Positions 27,090-36,005 of a DNA stretch of 64,000 nt are shown here, in pieces (positions within the stretch are counted from its first letter, which is position 1; each line of letters begins with the position of its first letter). The notes below the pieces were generated by a model. That model searched no databases and was not told the DNA's origin. It saw only the letters and a list, made by a program, of their open reading frames with translations. The position numbers and the translations under genes were made by a program. The stretch lies in assembly GCF_003355495.1 (NCBI RefSeq), contig NZ_CP031337.1, positions 2,051,001 to 2,115,000 on the forward strand. The letters are read 5' to 3'. This DNA comes from Crenobacter cavernae (GTDB lineage Bacteria > Pseudomonadota > Gammaproteobacteria > Burkholderiales > Chromobacteriaceae).

Positions 27090-27607
27090 TCGGCGCGCTC
27101 CGCCGGTTCGACGCGGGCGATGTAGCGCGCCAGGTTCAGCATCGCGCGCACCGCCTCGCTCTTCGGGCCTTCCTCGCCGCGCAGGCGTGCGTAGCGGCGC
27201 AGGATCGCGCGGGTCTCGGGCGTCACGTCGGGCTCGCCGTCGGGCGACGCCAAGACGCCGATCCGCTCGATCTCGCCCTGCGGGCGCGGCGCGCCCTGCG
27301 CGATTACCAGGTACACCTTGTGCGCGGTGTGCGGCGTGACGTGGTCGAACAGGTAGAGGATGTTGTGCACCCTCAGACCTGTCTCTTCGCGCAACTCGCG
27401 GATCAGCGCCTGCGAACGCAGCTCGCCGCGGCTGGCCTTGCCGCCGGGCAGGGAAAAGCGCTGACCGGCGGCCGCGGTCACCAGTACGCCGTCGGCCAGC
27501 TCGATGACGGCGGTCGCGCGGTGCGCCAGATGCGCGGTGAGCCGCGGCGCGCCCGGCGTCGGGCGGCGCGGGACGAAGGTGGGGACGGATAGATCGATGT
27601 CGTTCAT
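27086..27607 (-). CDS. Nudix hydrolase
   Basis: A 173-residue member of the Nudix family, which hydrolyses nucleoside diphosphates linked to another moiety. The Nudix box is complete: G(5)E(7)RELxEExGL in GKASRGELRSQALIRELREE followed by TGL. Length and the substrate-side loops do not identify the substrate; mutagenic nucleotides or ADP-sugars are family possibilities. The gene overlaps rlmD by four bases upstream (ATGA) and the thioredoxin-like gene by four bases downstream. Confidence 0.9.
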   Translation of the reverse strand: MNDIDLSVPTFVPRRPTPGAPRLTAHLAHRATAVIELADGVLVTAAAGQRFSLPGGKASRGELRSQALIRELREETGLRVHNILYLFDHVTPHTAHKVYLVIAQGAPRPQGEIERIGVLASPDGEPDVTPETRAILRRYARLRGEEGPKSEAVRAMLNLARYIARVEPAERAE

Positions 27608-29193
27608 TCCTTGGGTTCTGCCTGGCTGTCAGGGGCGGCCGCGTCAGCGTTCCCTTCGGCCTTCTTGTTCCTGGCGTCGTAATAAGGCTGGTTTTCCAGA
27701 TAATGCTGGCGCCGCGCCGCTTTCTGGGCGATGCGTTCCGCTTCCTCGTCCGCCTTGGCCTTGGCCGCAGCGGCTTCACGCGCCTTCTTGGCTTCCTTGG
27801 CGGCTGCGCGCGCGGCGGCTTCTGCCGCCTCGATGGCCTCCGTCTCGGCGCGGCTCATGCACGGGCCGGTCTTCTCGAACCAGGCGACCGATTCGACGTG
27901 GGCGGTGTGCGGGAACATATTGATGATGCCGCCGGCCTTCAGCGTGTAGCCCTTGGTGTTGACCAGCACGTTGGCGTCGCGCGCCAGCGTGGCGGGGTTG
28001 CAGGACACGTAGACGATGCGTGCGGGCGCGGTCTCGTCTGTGATCGCCTTCACCAGCGCCATCGCGCCGTCGCGCGGCGGGTCGATCAGCATCTTGTCGA
28101 AATGCCCGAGCGCGGCGAACGACTCCTCGGTCACGTCGAACAGGTTGGCCATTTCGTAACTGACGCTGTCCTCGAGGCCGTTGTGCGTTGCGTTCTCGAT
28201 GGCGCGCTTGACCAGCGCCTGGCTGCCTTCCATGCCATGCACGGTGGCGCCGGAGCGCGCGATCGGCAGCGTGAAGTTGCCGATGCCGCAGAACATGTCG
28301 GCGATGCGCTCGCCCGGTTGCGGGTCCAAGAGCTTGAGCGCGCGTGCGACCATCACGTTGTTGATCTCGGGGTTCACCTGGGTGAACTCGGTCGGGTAGT
28401 ACGGCATCTCGACGTCGAAGTCGGCGATCTCGTAGCTCAGTTTCGGCGCGTTTTCCGGGTAGATCGGATAACAGGTGTCCGGTCCCTTCGGCTGCAGCCA
28501 GATCTGCAGCGGGTGGTGGATGTGGGTGTGGGTATCGACGAACTCGGCGAAGACCTTCAGATCGTCTTCGCTGATGTCGTCCATATTGCGGAACACCAGC
28601 ACGCTGACCTTGGCGCCGACGGCGATTTCGACCTGCGGCATGCGCTGCTTGATCGACAGCCTTTCGATCATCGCGCGCAAGGGGTCGATCAGCCGCGAGA
28701 TGTGCGGCGGCAGGATGTGGCACTCGTGCATGTCGGCGATGAAGCTCGAACGCTTCTCGTGGAAGCCGACCAGCACGCCGCCCTTCTTCTCGACGTAGCG
28801 CGCCGACATGCGCGCACGGTGGCGGTAGCCCCAGGCCGGACCGGCGATCGGCGGCAGGATGCGTTCGGCCTTGACCTTGCCGAGGTGGGCGAGGTTGTCC
28901 TCGAGTACGCGCTGCTTGATTGCCACCTGCGCGGAGAATTCGACGTGCTGCATCGAACAGCCGCCGCAGACGCCGAAGTGCGGGCAACGCGGCTTGGTGC
29001 GGACGAAGCTTTCCTTTAGCACCGATATGACATCGGCGTTTTCGTAGGTGGGTTTTTTGCGGTAGGCGCGGTATATTACCTTTTCATAAGGCAGGGCGCC
29101 GTCGATGAAAATGGTCTTGCCCTCTACATGGGCAACGCCTCGGCCTTCGTAGTCCAGGGACTCCACCAAGGCGACGGTTTGGGAATGACTCAT
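27604..29193 (-). CDS. rlmD: 23S rRNA (uracil-1939-C5)-methyltransferase
   Basis: A 529-residue SAM-dependent enzyme making m5U1939 in 23S rRNA. An N-terminal TRAM domain (residues 1-60) is followed by an iron-sulfur cluster motif (CPHFGVCGGC near residue 70, with a later Cys in HECHILPP). The methyltransferase core has FCGIGNFTLPIA, DPPRDGA and the catalytic cysteine in VYVSCNPATLARD. An unusual tail of about 75 residues rich in Ala, Lys and Glu follows the core and is probably helical. I chose the ATG at 29193 (MSHSQTV); the longer frame has no family similarity. First gene of a three-gene operon. Confidence 0.94.
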   Translation of the reverse strand: MSHSQTVALVESLDYEGRGVAHVEGKTIFIDGALPYEKVIYRAYRKKPTYENADVISVLKESFVRTKPRCPHFGVCGGCSMQHVEFSAQVAIKQRVLEDNLAHLGKVKAERILPPIAGPAWGYRHRARMSARYVEKKGGVLVGFHEKRSSFIADMHECHILPPHISRLIDPLRAMIERLSIKQRMPQVEIAVGAKVSVLVFRNMDDISEDDLKVFAEFVDTHTHIHHPLQIWLQPKGPDTCYPIYPENAPKLSYEIADFDVEMPYYPTEFTQVNPEINNVMVARALKLLDPQPGERIADMFCGIGNFTLPIARSGATVHGMEGSQALVKRAIENATHNGLEDSVSYEMANLFDVTEESFAALGHFDKMLIDPPRDGAMALVKAITDETAPARIVYVSCNPATLARDANVLVNTKGYTLKAGGIINMFPHTAHVESVAWFEKTGPCMSRAETEAIEAAEAAARAAAKEAKKAREAAAAKAKADEEAERIAQKAARRQHYLENQPYYDARNKKAEGNADAAAPDSQAEPKE

Positions 29194-29328
29194 CGTTTTC
29201 CGTGTCAAAACAAACGCTAAACGGTCGATTTTCGCAAAAACGGGCGGGCCTTGCAGGAGTTTCTCGGAATGTTGAGTCGTTCTATCTGTTAAAATTGTTA
29301 TTACCGGTTTGTAACGGAAATGGTTTTC

Positions 29329-30222
29329 ATGGGTTCTTGTGCTTGGAAGATGTGGGTTGCCGGCGTCGCCGGCGTGGTTGCGATGTCTGCTCAGGCGGCG
29401 GTGCCGCAGCCTGACGTGGATATTCGGGCATCCGGATGGCACGTGGTGGTCAACCTGCCGCAGACCCGGATGTTCGTCTATCGCGACGGCGAGCTGCAGA
29501 GGGTCTACCCGGTCGCGGTCGGCAAATTACTGACGCAGACCCCGATCGGCCAGTACAACGTGACCGGCATCCATCGAGACCCGGCCTGGCACGTGCCCAA
29601 ATCGATCCAGGAAGAAATGAAGCGCTCCGGCAAGCCGGTGCAGACCGTCGTGCCGCCCGGCCCGGACAATCCGCTCGGCAAGGTGTTCATCCGCTTCGGC
29701 GAGGCGCGCCTCGGCCTCGGCTTCCATGGCACCAACGCGCCGGGCAGCGTGCCCGGTTTCCGCAGCCACGGCTGCGTGCGACTGAAGAACGGCGACGCGC
29801 TGACGCTCGCCGGCACCGTCCCGGTCGGCGCCGCGGTGACGGTGTCCTACCAGAGTGTGCTGCTCAACGAGGACGACAACGGCAACCTGTGGCTGACCGC
29901 CTACCACGACCAGTACAAGCAGAGCGATGTGCGCCTGAAGACGCTGGCGTCGGTGCTGCTCGACTGGCAGCGCGAACGCGCGATCGCGGTGCACGGCAAG
30001 CGGGTCGATGTCGCGCTGAAAGAGCGCAGCGGCAGACCGGTGTGCCTGACGTGCAAGGTCGGCGGGAGCGGCAAGCCGCAGGAAGGCGGCCTGACCGCGG
30101 TGCGCTGGCTGAGTTCGCCGTCGCAGCCGGCGCCGGCGGTCGAGCCGGTCGAGCCCGACTACGCCCCGCAACCGACACCCAAACCCGGCCTCGACGCCAA
30201 GGCGCCGGTCAAGCCGGTATAA
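29329..30222 (+). CDS. L,D-transpeptidase (YkuD family)
   Basis: A periplasmic protein of 297 residues that probably makes 3-3 peptidoglycan crosslinks or attaches proteins to the wall. A signal peptide (MGSCAWKMWVAGVAGVVAMS, then AQA) is followed by a YkuD domain (about residues 30-170). The catalytic motif is complete: HGTNAPGSVPGF then SHGCVRL with the active cysteine. The C-terminal 100 residues hold a CLTC pair and a Pro-rich tail ending in PKPGLDAKAPVKPV. An ATG three codons upstream (29320) is an alternative start. It is monocistronic, with a terminator behind it, and divergent from rlmD. Confidence 0.92.
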   Translation: MGSCAWKMWVAGVAGVVAMSAQAAVPQPDVDIRASGWHVVVNLPQTRMFVYRDGELQRVYPVAVGKLLTQTPIGQYNVTGIHRDPAWHVPKSIQEEMKRSGKPVQTVVPPGPDNPLGKVFIRFGEARLGLGFHGTNAPGSVPGFRSHGCVRLKNGDALTLAGTVPVGAAVTVSYQSVLLNEDDNGNLWLTAYHDQYKQSDVRLKTLASVLLDWQRERAIAVHGKRVDVALKERSGRPVCLTCKVGGSGKPQEGGLTAVRWLSSPSQPAPAVEPVEPDYAPQPTPKPGLDAKAPVKPV

Positions 30223-30234
30223 GCTCGGCCAAGC
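30223..30234 (-). repeat. TTGGCCGAG repeat copy after the L,D-transpeptidase
   Basis: GCTCGGCCAAGC starts at the transpeptidase stop codon region; extended to AGCTCGGCCAAGCT it is partly self-complementary. It directly precedes the intrinsic terminator. Confidence 0.75.
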
Positions 30235-30244
30235 TCAGGCAAGC

Positions 30245-30269
30245 AAAACCCCGCCATGGCGGGGTTTTT
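30245..30269 (+). terminator. Intrinsic terminator of the L,D-transpeptidase gene
   Basis: AAAACCCCGCC pairs perfectly with GGCGGGGTTTT across an AT loop, followed by a T run. Confidence 0.92.
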
Positions 30270-30362
30270 CATGACTGGGGGAATATCCGTATCGCCGCGT
30301 TGCCGCGCTTTCTCCTGAACGCGTAAAATGGTCTTTTCGCGTTTTGCCAGGCTGAATCGTCC

Positions 30363-31748
30363 ATGATCCGTACCCGTTTTGCCCCCAGCCCGACCGGTTA
30401 TCTGCATATCGGCGGCGTGCGCACCGCGCTGTTTTCCTGGGCGTTCGCCCGTAAGAACGGCGGCACCTTCGTGCTGCGCATCGAGGACACCGACCTCGAG
30501 CGTTCGACCCCCGAATCGGTCAAGGCGATCCTCGACGGCATGCACTGGGTCGGCCTCGACTACGACGAAGGCCCGTTCTACCAGACGCAGCGCTTCGACC
30601 GATATAAAGAGGTCATCCTGCAACTGCTCGAATCCGGCCACGCCTACTACTGCTACGCGTCCAAGGAAGAACTGGAAGCGATGCGCGCCGAGCAGGAAGC
30701 CAACGGTGAAAAGCCGCGCTACGACCGCCGCTGGCGCCCGGAAGACGGCAAGACCTTGCCGGCTCCGCCGGAGGGCGTCGAGCCCGTCGTGCGCTTCAAG
30801 ACGCCGCTGACCGGTGTCGTCGCGTGGGACGACGCGGTGAAAGGCCGCATCGAGTTCGCCAACGAGGAACTCGACGACCTGATCATCGCGCGCCCGGACG
30901 GCAGCCCGACCTACAACTTCTGCGTGGTGGTCGACGACTGGGACATGGCCATCAGCCATGTCATTCGCGGCGACGACCACGTCAACAACACGCCGCGCCA
31001 GATCAATATTCTTAAGGCGATCGGCGCGCCGCTGCCGGTGTACGGCCACCTGCCGATGATCCTCAACGAGGACGGCCAGAAGATGTCGAAGCGCCGCGAC
31101 GCGGTCAGCGTGGTCGACTACGCCGACAAGGGCATCCTGCCCGAGGCGCTGTTGAACTACCTGGCGCGCCTCGGCTGGGGTCACGGCGACGATGAGTTCT
31201 TCTCGATCGAGCAGTTCGTCGAATGGTTCGACCTGAAGGACGTCAGCCCGTCGGCGTCGCGCTTCAACAACGAGAAGTTCCTGTGGCTGAACGCGCAGCA
31301 CATCAAGGCGGCCGACAACCTGCGCCTCGCGCAGCTGGTGGCGCCGAGGTTGGCCGAGGCCGGCATCGACCCGGCTGACGGCCCCTGCCTTGCCGAAGTG
31401 ATCGCGTTGGTCAAGGAGCGGGTGCAGGACCTGAACGCGCTCGCGCTCGAGTGCGACTACTTCTACGCGCGCCGCGAGCCGTCCGCCGCCGACCTGGAAA
31501 AGCACCTGTCGGAAGAGTCGCGCGCGCGGATGGGCCGTTTCGCCGGCAGGTTGGCCGAGCTGTCCGACTGGAACGCCGAGGCCATCCACGCGCTGTTCAA
31601 GCCTTTCTGCGCCGACGAAGGCATCAAGATGGGCCAGCTCGGCATGCCGCTCAGGGTGCTGGTGTGCGGTACGCCGCAGACGCCTTCGGTCGATGCGGTG
31701 CTCGCGCTGATCGGCCGCGACGAGGTCCTCAAGCGTATGCGAGGCTGA
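30363..31748 (+). CDS. gltX: Glutamyl-tRNA synthetase
   Basis: A 461-residue class I aminoacyl-tRNA synthetase that charges tRNA-Glu. The HIGH-type motif is APSPTGYLHIGGVRTA (residues 7-22) and the KMSKS-type motif EDGQKMSKRRDA (around residue 240). The remaining catalytic domain and helical anticodon-binding domain are full length. The protein lacks the zinc-binding cysteines of the E. coli enzyme in the insert region, which is common. Two repeat copies (31348 and 31550) read Leu-Ala-Glu. It stands alone between two terminators. Confidence 0.97.
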   Translation: MIRTRFAPSPTGYLHIGGVRTALFSWAFARKNGGTFVLRIEDTDLERSTPESVKAILDGMHWVGLDYDEGPFYQTQRFDRYKEVILQLLESGHAYYCYASKEELEAMRAEQEANGEKPRYDRRWRPEDGKTLPAPPEGVEPVVRFKTPLTGVVAWDDAVKGRIEFANEELDDLIIARPDGSPTYNFCVVVDDWDMAISHVIRGDDHVNNTPRQINILKAIGAPLPVYGHLPMILNEDGQKMSKRRDAVSVVDYADKGILPEALLNYLARLGWGHGDDEFFSIEQFVEWFDLKDVSPSASRFNNEKFLWLNAQHIKAADNLRLAQLVAPRLAEAGIDPADGPCLAEVIALVKERVQDLNALALECDYFYARREPSAADLEKHLSEESRARMGRFAGRLAELSDWNAEAIHALFKPFCADEGIKMGQLGMPLRVLVCGTPQTPSVDAVLALIGRDEVLKRMRG

Positions 31749-31765
31749 CACCCATCCCGCACGAA

Positions 31766-31793
31766 AAAAAGCCGTCCCTCGGGACGGCTTTTT
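31766..31793 (+). terminator. Intrinsic terminator of gltX
   Basis: AAAAAGCCGTCCC-TC-GGGACGGCTTTTT is a perfect 13-bp stem with flanking A and T runs, so it can act in both directions. Confidence 0.95.
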
Positions 31794-31933
31794 CTTTGCG
31801 CGCCGGCATGACGGTGATTGCTGTACGTAAAAATACCTAGCGTGCAATGCCGTTGTCTTCTTCAAGTGGTTATACTGACCACGCCGTCTTTTTTGATTAG
31901 AAAAGTTAAAAAAACCTTCGGGGGACTCGTGGA

Positions 31934-33577
31934 ATGAAAAATCTCAAAATCGCCTACCGGCTCGGCATCGGCTTCGCGCTGATCGTGCTGCTGTTCGTCG
32001 CCGGCGCGGTGTTTGTCAAGACACAGCTGGGCTCGCTGACCGTCGGCATCGAAAAGCTCAATACCATCGCCTTCCCGCGCAACGTCGCGATCGGCGGCCT
32101 GCTCGACTCGGTGAACGAAGGCCGCGTGCAGGTGCGCAATGTGGTGCTGGCGCCGGACGAGGCGAGCCTTGACAAGCACAACGCGCTGCTCGACGAGGCG
32201 CTCGGGCATTTCCGCACGTCACTGAAGGACCTCGACGACTCGATCGCCGAACACGGCGCCTTCGACGAGGAGAAGGTCCACGTCGCCAGGCTGAGAGAGG
32301 CTTACACGGGCTGGGAGAAAAACATCCTGGAGGTGCGCGACCTGCGCGTGAAGGGCGACGCCACCGGCGCGATGGTGGTGCTGACCACCGGACAGGGCGC
32401 GGTGCTCGGCCGCAACCTCAGCGACGCGCTGCGCGCTTTCGCCAAGTACAACGTCGACGTCAACGTCCAGCTCAACGGGGTGCGTCTCGAGGAGGCGCGC
32501 AGCATCGAGCACGTGGTGCTGATCGTCGCCGTGCTGTCGGTGCTGGTCGCGCTGGTCGCCGGCTTCTTCGTGTCGCGCAGCATCACGCGTCCGCTCGACG
32601 AGGCGGTCGATTCGCTCGAGCGCATCGCCGCGGGCGATCTGTCCGAGCGCCTCGAGACCGATGCGGCCAACCATGAGATCGCGCGGCTGAACAATGCGAT
32701 GGCGCGTACCATCGACGGCCTGTCCGGCACGCTGCGCACCGTGCACGGCAGCGCCAGCCGCCTGATCGGCGCGGCGAGCGGCCTGAATGCCGCCAGCCGC
32801 ACCGTGCGCGAGGGGTCCGAGCAGCAGTCGGGCGCCGCGACCGCGATGGCGGCGGCGATGGAGGAAATCTCGACCAGCATCAACCACATCTCCGACCTGT
32901 CGCGCGAGGCGCAGGGCCTGTCGCAGCAGTCGGGCCAGCAGGCGCGTTCCGGCGCCGACGTGATCCACGCGATGGTCAGCGAGATCGGCAAGATCTCGGC
33001 GACCGTCGGCCAGGCAGCCGGCACCGCCGAGAGCCTCGGCGCCGAGGCGGCCAAGATCACCGCGATCATCAACGTGATCAAGGACATCGCCGACCAGACC
33101 AATCTGTTGGCGCTGAACGCGGCGATCGAGGCGGCGCGTGCCGGCGAACTGGGCCGCGGCTTCGCCGTGGTCGCCGACGAGGTGCGCAAGCTGGCCGAGA
33201 AGACGACCGCGTCGACCGCCGACATCACCGCGATGATCGGCGCGATCCAGTCGGGCGCGAGCAATATGGCGAACCAGATGCAGCAGACGGTGAGCCAGGT
33301 GACCGAGGGCATGGAGATGGCGCGCCACGCCGGCGGCGCGATTGCCGAGATCAACACCAGTACCGACAACGTCGTCGGCATGATCGACGATGTCAGCCGC
33401 GGCCTCGCCGAGCAGGCGGTCGCCAGCCACGACATCGCCAACAGCGTCGAGCAGATCGTGCAGATGGTCGACCAGAATGCCGACGCCACGCGCTCGGTGG
33501 CCGAGGCGGCCGGCGAACTCGACAGCCTCGCGCAGTCGCTCGAGGCCGAGGTCAAGCGCTTCAAGCTCGCGCACTGA
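31934..33577 (+). CDS. Methyl-accepting chemotaxis protein
   Basis: A 547-residue inner-membrane chemoreceptor. TM1 (residues 9-30), a periplasmic four-helix-bundle ligand domain (about 31-190), TM2 (about 193-213) ending in VSRSITRPLDEAV, a HAMP linker and a long signalling coiled coil follow in order. The hairpin tip is recognisable: NLLALNAAIEAARAGELGRG and FAVVADEVRKLAEKT, which bind CheW/CheA. No C-terminal NWETF-type CheR/CheB tether is present. The ligand cannot be read from sequence. A weak sigma28-like GCCG word lies near 31849. The gene ends in a repeat-built terminator. Confidence 0.95.
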   Translation: MKNLKIAYRLGIGFALIVLLFVAGAVFVKTQLGSLTVGIEKLNTIAFPRNVAIGGLLDSVNEGRVQVRNVVLAPDEASLDKHNALLDEALGHFRTSLKDLDDSIAEHGAFDEEKVHVARLREAYTGWEKNILEVRDLRVKGDATGAMVVLTTGQGAVLGRNLSDALRAFAKYNVDVNVQLNGVRLEEARSIEHVVLIVAVLSVLVALVAGFFVSRSITRPLDEAVDSLERIAAGDLSERLETDAANHEIARLNNAMARTIDGLSGTLRTVHGSASRLIGAASGLNAASRTVREGSEQQSGAATAMAAAMEEISTSINHISDLSREAQGLSQQSGQQARSGADVIHAMVSEIGKISATVGQAAGTAESLGAEAAKITAIINVIKDIADQTNLLALNAAIEAARAGELGRGFAVVADEVRKLAEKTTASTADITAMIGAIQSGASNMANQMQQTVSQVTEGMEMARHAGGAIAEINTSTDNVVGMIDDVSRGLAEQAVASHDIANSVEQIVQMVDQNADATRSVAEAAGELDSLAQSLEAEVKRFKLAH

Positions 33578-33593
33578 GCGGTCCGCGCTACAA

Positions 33594-33637
33594 GACAAGG
33601 TTGGCCGAGCCCGTAACAAGGCTCGGCCAACCTTGTC
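33594..33637 (+). terminator. Repeat-built terminator after the chemoreceptor gene
   Basis: GACAAGGTTGGCCGAGCC (33594-33611) pairs perfectly over 18 bp with GGCTCGGCCAACCTTGTC (33620-33637) across an 8-nt loop. Both arms are full 12-mer copies of the dispersed repeat in opposite orientation. The downstream T content (CGTTTCT) is modest. Confidence 0.85.
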
Positions 33638-33741
33638 CGTTTCTGACCGCATCTTGTCTCACGGTGGTCTGAAACATGGGGCGGGGCGGGGCTGTGCTGT
33701 GTCCATCGCTGAGCGGCAAGTCCACTCTGAGGCGTCCCGCC

Positions 33742-33903
33742 ATGAGCGCCGCGCTGATCGTGATCGGCGTCCAGCCATCCTTTCTCGAGCGCCCGTACTG
33801 GAGCAACGTCGACGTGCCGGCGTTTCGCGACGCGCTGACGCGGCTCGCCGCCGGTTTCGGCTCGGCGCGCCAGTTGCGCCGTCACTTCGCTCGCCCCGCT
33901 TGA
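33742..33903 (+). pseudogene. Truncated isochorismatase-like cysteine hydrolase remnant
   Basis: The 53 codons starting MSAALIVIGVQPSFLERPYW match the N-terminal beta strand and first helix of isochorismatase-family hydrolases, where the strand normally reads LIVIDVQ. Here the catalytic aspartate is replaced by glycine, and the frame changes to unrelated arginine-rich sequence (QLRRHFARPA) and stops. Families of this type are about 180-220 residues, so more than three quarters of the gene is missing. I see no continuation in the 54 bases before the next gene. It is best read as a decayed fragment; an intact small ORF is less likely. Confidence 0.55.
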
Positions 33904-33957
33904 CGCCGTATCGGCAGCCTTCCTACCATCCAGATACTCACGAGAACGGACAACGCC

Positions 33958-34635
33958 ATGAAAGCAGCCCTGAGCCTCAGCTTCGCCCTCTCCCTCACCG
34001 CGCTGGCGATGACCGCCTGCGCGCAAACCAACGCACCGAAAGCCGCGCTCGTCCCGGCGGAGCCGGTGTCGTCGTCTTATCCCGCGCAGACCGGCGCCGG
34101 CTACGTCGGCCAGGGGGCCGAAGCGGCTCCGGCCGCCGAAGAAAAGGTCGTCGTCAAGGAGGTGGTGAAAGAGGTGAACCCCTACCGCCCGATCGTGATC
34201 CGCGTGACCGGCGTCGGCGCCGCGCCCGGCGGCCGCGGCCTGAGCACCTCGCAGCGCAAGCTGCTGTCGATGCGCGCGGCGCGGCTCGATGCCTACCGCT
34301 CGGTCGCCGAGCAGGTGCAGGGCGTGCGACTCGTCGGCGGCAGCTCGGTGTCCAACCTCGTCGTGCAGAGCGACGCATTCCGCGTCTACGTCGACAGCTA
34401 TCTGCGCGGCGTGCGCGTGCTGTCGACCAGCCTGAAGCCCGACGGCAGCAGCGAGACGGTCGCCGAGATCACGCTCGAGCAGGACTTCTACCAGGCTTAC
34501 AAGCAGGCGCTGCTGAACAGCGGCAGCGTGAAAAAGGCCGCCGACATGGTGCCGGTGGCCGGCAGCGCATGCCGGGACGGCCGCTGCGGCGAGGCGTCGC
34601 CCAGCCTCGGCAACAACTACTACCTCGCGCAATGA
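33958..34635 (+). CDS. flgP: FlgP/LPP20-family outer-membrane lipoprotein
   Basis: A 225-residue exported protein. The signal peptide ends in TALAMTAC, giving a plausible but imperfect lipobox with the cysteine at residue 21. A Pro/Ala/Glu-rich linker (about 25-70) precedes the conserved LPP20/FlgP core: STSQRKLLSMRAARLDAYRS followed by VAEQVQGVRL and a VYVDSYLRGVRVL segment. In Vibrio and Campylobacter, FlgP forms rings around the flagellar basal body under the outer membrane. It overlaps the flgT-like gene by four bases, which supports a flagellar role here. A general LPP20 lipoprotein is the alternative. Confidence 0.75.
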   Translation: MKAALSLSFALSLTALAMTACAQTNAPKAALVPAEPVSSSYPAQTGAGYVGQGAEAAPAAEEKVVVKEVVKEVNPYRPIVIRVTGVGAAPGGRGLSTSQRKLLSMRAARLDAYRSVAEQVQGVRLVGGSSVSNLVVQSDAFRVYVDSYLRGVRVLSTSLKPDGSSETVAEITLEQDFYQAYKQALLNSGSVKKAADMVPVAGSACRDGRCGEASPSLGNNYYLAQ

Positions 34636-35903
34636 GCCCGTTCAGGCGACTTGCGCTCGGCGCCGCCCTCTCGGCGGCGTTTGTTTTGACCGCTCAGGCC
34701 GAGCGTCTCGTCGGCGTCGGCGTCGCGACGCTGGATGCGGGCCCGAAAGCTGCGCGCGAGCTGGCGATCGCCGACGCGCTCGAAGCGGCCGCGCTGTCGC
34801 AGGGCGCCGAGATCACGTCGGCCGACTACGTGAACGGCGGTCGCGTCGCGACGTCGTCGCGGCTCGCGGCGGCGCCGTTGCCGCCGGGCAGGGTCAGCGT
34901 GCTCGAAGAGGGCGAAAAGGACGGTCTCTACCGGGTAAAGGTGGCGCTGGATACCCCGCCGCCGGGACCGCGCGCCGACGGCGGCCATTGCCCGGATGGG
35001 CGCGCGGTAGGCCGGCCGATCAAGCGGCGTTTGTTGACGTCCTACGTCTACCTCGACCATCCGGCCAGCGCGTCCGACCTCGGCAACGTGTCGACCGGGC
35101 TGCCTAGCGAGCTCGCGCGCCGCTTCGCGCGCCTGCCGCGTTTCTCTGCGCGCGACGGCGGCGCCTTCGGCGTCTTGCCCGACCCGCGCGAGAGCGACCC
35201 GGCCAGCGGCCTCGACCTGGTGCGCGAGCTCGGGCGGCGCGAGGACGTGCAGTTCGTGCTCGCCGGCCGGCTGATCGACAGCGGTTCCACCGGCGACCGG
35301 CCCGATTTCTCGCTGTTTAACGCCGACAAGGGGCGCCCCGGCGTGTTCTACGACGGCCCGCTCGCCGGCCTGTTCGGCGGCGGCGTCTCGCTGCAGCCGT
35401 CCGAGCGCCGCTTCGACCTCGAGCTGTGGGTGTACGACGCGTTCACCGGCGCGCTGCTGGTGCGCGAGCGCTTTGCCGACACCGCGCACGGCCAGGTCGC
35501 AGGCAGAAGCCTGCCGCCGTTCGCATCGGAAGCGTTCTGGCAGAACGACTACGGCCGCACCGTCGACAAGCTGCTCGACAAGGCCGCCGAGCGCGTCGGC
35601 ACGCTCTTGGCCTGCGTGCCGTTCATGACGCGCGTGGCGAAGGTCGAGGCCGGCAGCCGGATTTACCTCGGCGACGGCGGTCTTTCGGGGCTGAGGGTCG
35701 GCGACAGCCTGATCGTCTACAAGCCGCGACCGGCCAAAGAGCTGCGCGCCGCCGGCAGCGAGCGCAAGCTCGGCGTCGCCGAGCTGTTGTCGGGCGACGC
35801 GACGGTGACGCAGGTGCAGCCCAAGCTTGCCGTCGCTGAGGTCCGCAACGCGCGTTACAGGGTGGAAGCGGGCGACCTGGTACGCTTCGTGCCCGGACGT
35901 TGA
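34632..35903 (+). CDS. flgT: FlgT-like flagellar H-ring protein
   Basis: A 423-residue secreted protein with a cleavable signal peptide (MSPFRRLALGAALSAAFVLT, then AQA). It shows the three FlgT regions: an N-terminal domain (AARELAIADALEAAALSQGA), a middle domain beginning at KRRLLTSYVYLDHPASASDL with a TolB-like outer-membrane-assembly look, and a C-terminal beta-barrel-like domain (VGDSLIVYK and a final VEAGDLVRF). In Vibrio, FlgT builds the H ring that stabilises the basal body and recruits the motor. It is translationally coupled to the flgP-like gene (ATGA). No flgO gene is present beside it. Confidence 0.75.
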   Translation: MSPFRRLALGAALSAAFVLTAQAERLVGVGVATLDAGPKAARELAIADALEAAALSQGAEITSADYVNGGRVATSSRLAAAPLPPGRVSVLEEGEKDGLYRVKVALDTPPPGPRADGGHCPDGRAVGRPIKRRLLTSYVYLDHPASASDLGNVSTGLPSELARRFARLPRFSARDGGAFGVLPDPRESDPASGLDLVRELGRREDVQFVLAGRLIDSGSTGDRPDFSLFNADKGRPGVFYDGPLAGLFGGGVSLQPSERRFDLELWVYDAFTGALLVRERFADTAHGQVAGRSLPPFASEAFWQNDYGRTVDKLLDKAAERVGTLLACVPFMTRVAKVEAGSRIYLGDGGLSGLRVGDSLIVYKPRPAKELRAAGSERKLGVAELLSGDATVTQVQPKLAVAEVRNARYRVEAGDLVRFVPGR

Positions 35904-35933
35904 AGCCTTTGTGTATCGGTTTACGTTCAAATT

Positions 35934-35952
35934 GATAACTATTCTTGTTTTG
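35934..35952. promoter_or_regulatory. Possible Fur box upstream of the iron importer
   Basis: GATAACTATTCTTGTTTTG matches about 11 of 19 positions of the classical Fur consensus GATAATGATAATCATTATC. It lies in an AT-rich promoter-like stretch 54 bases upstream of the fbpA-like start, where iron repression would be expected. Confidence 0.4.
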
Positions 35953-36005
35953 ATTAGACTGTGCTCCTCGCGAATTTTTCCGACCGGGTTGAGGAGTACA
36001 GACTG

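Noticed and set aside
31826..31860. A sigma28-like promoter before the chemoreceptor gene
   Set aside because: GCCG is present, but the TAAA box is misplaced by about two bases and the rest of the -10 does not match.
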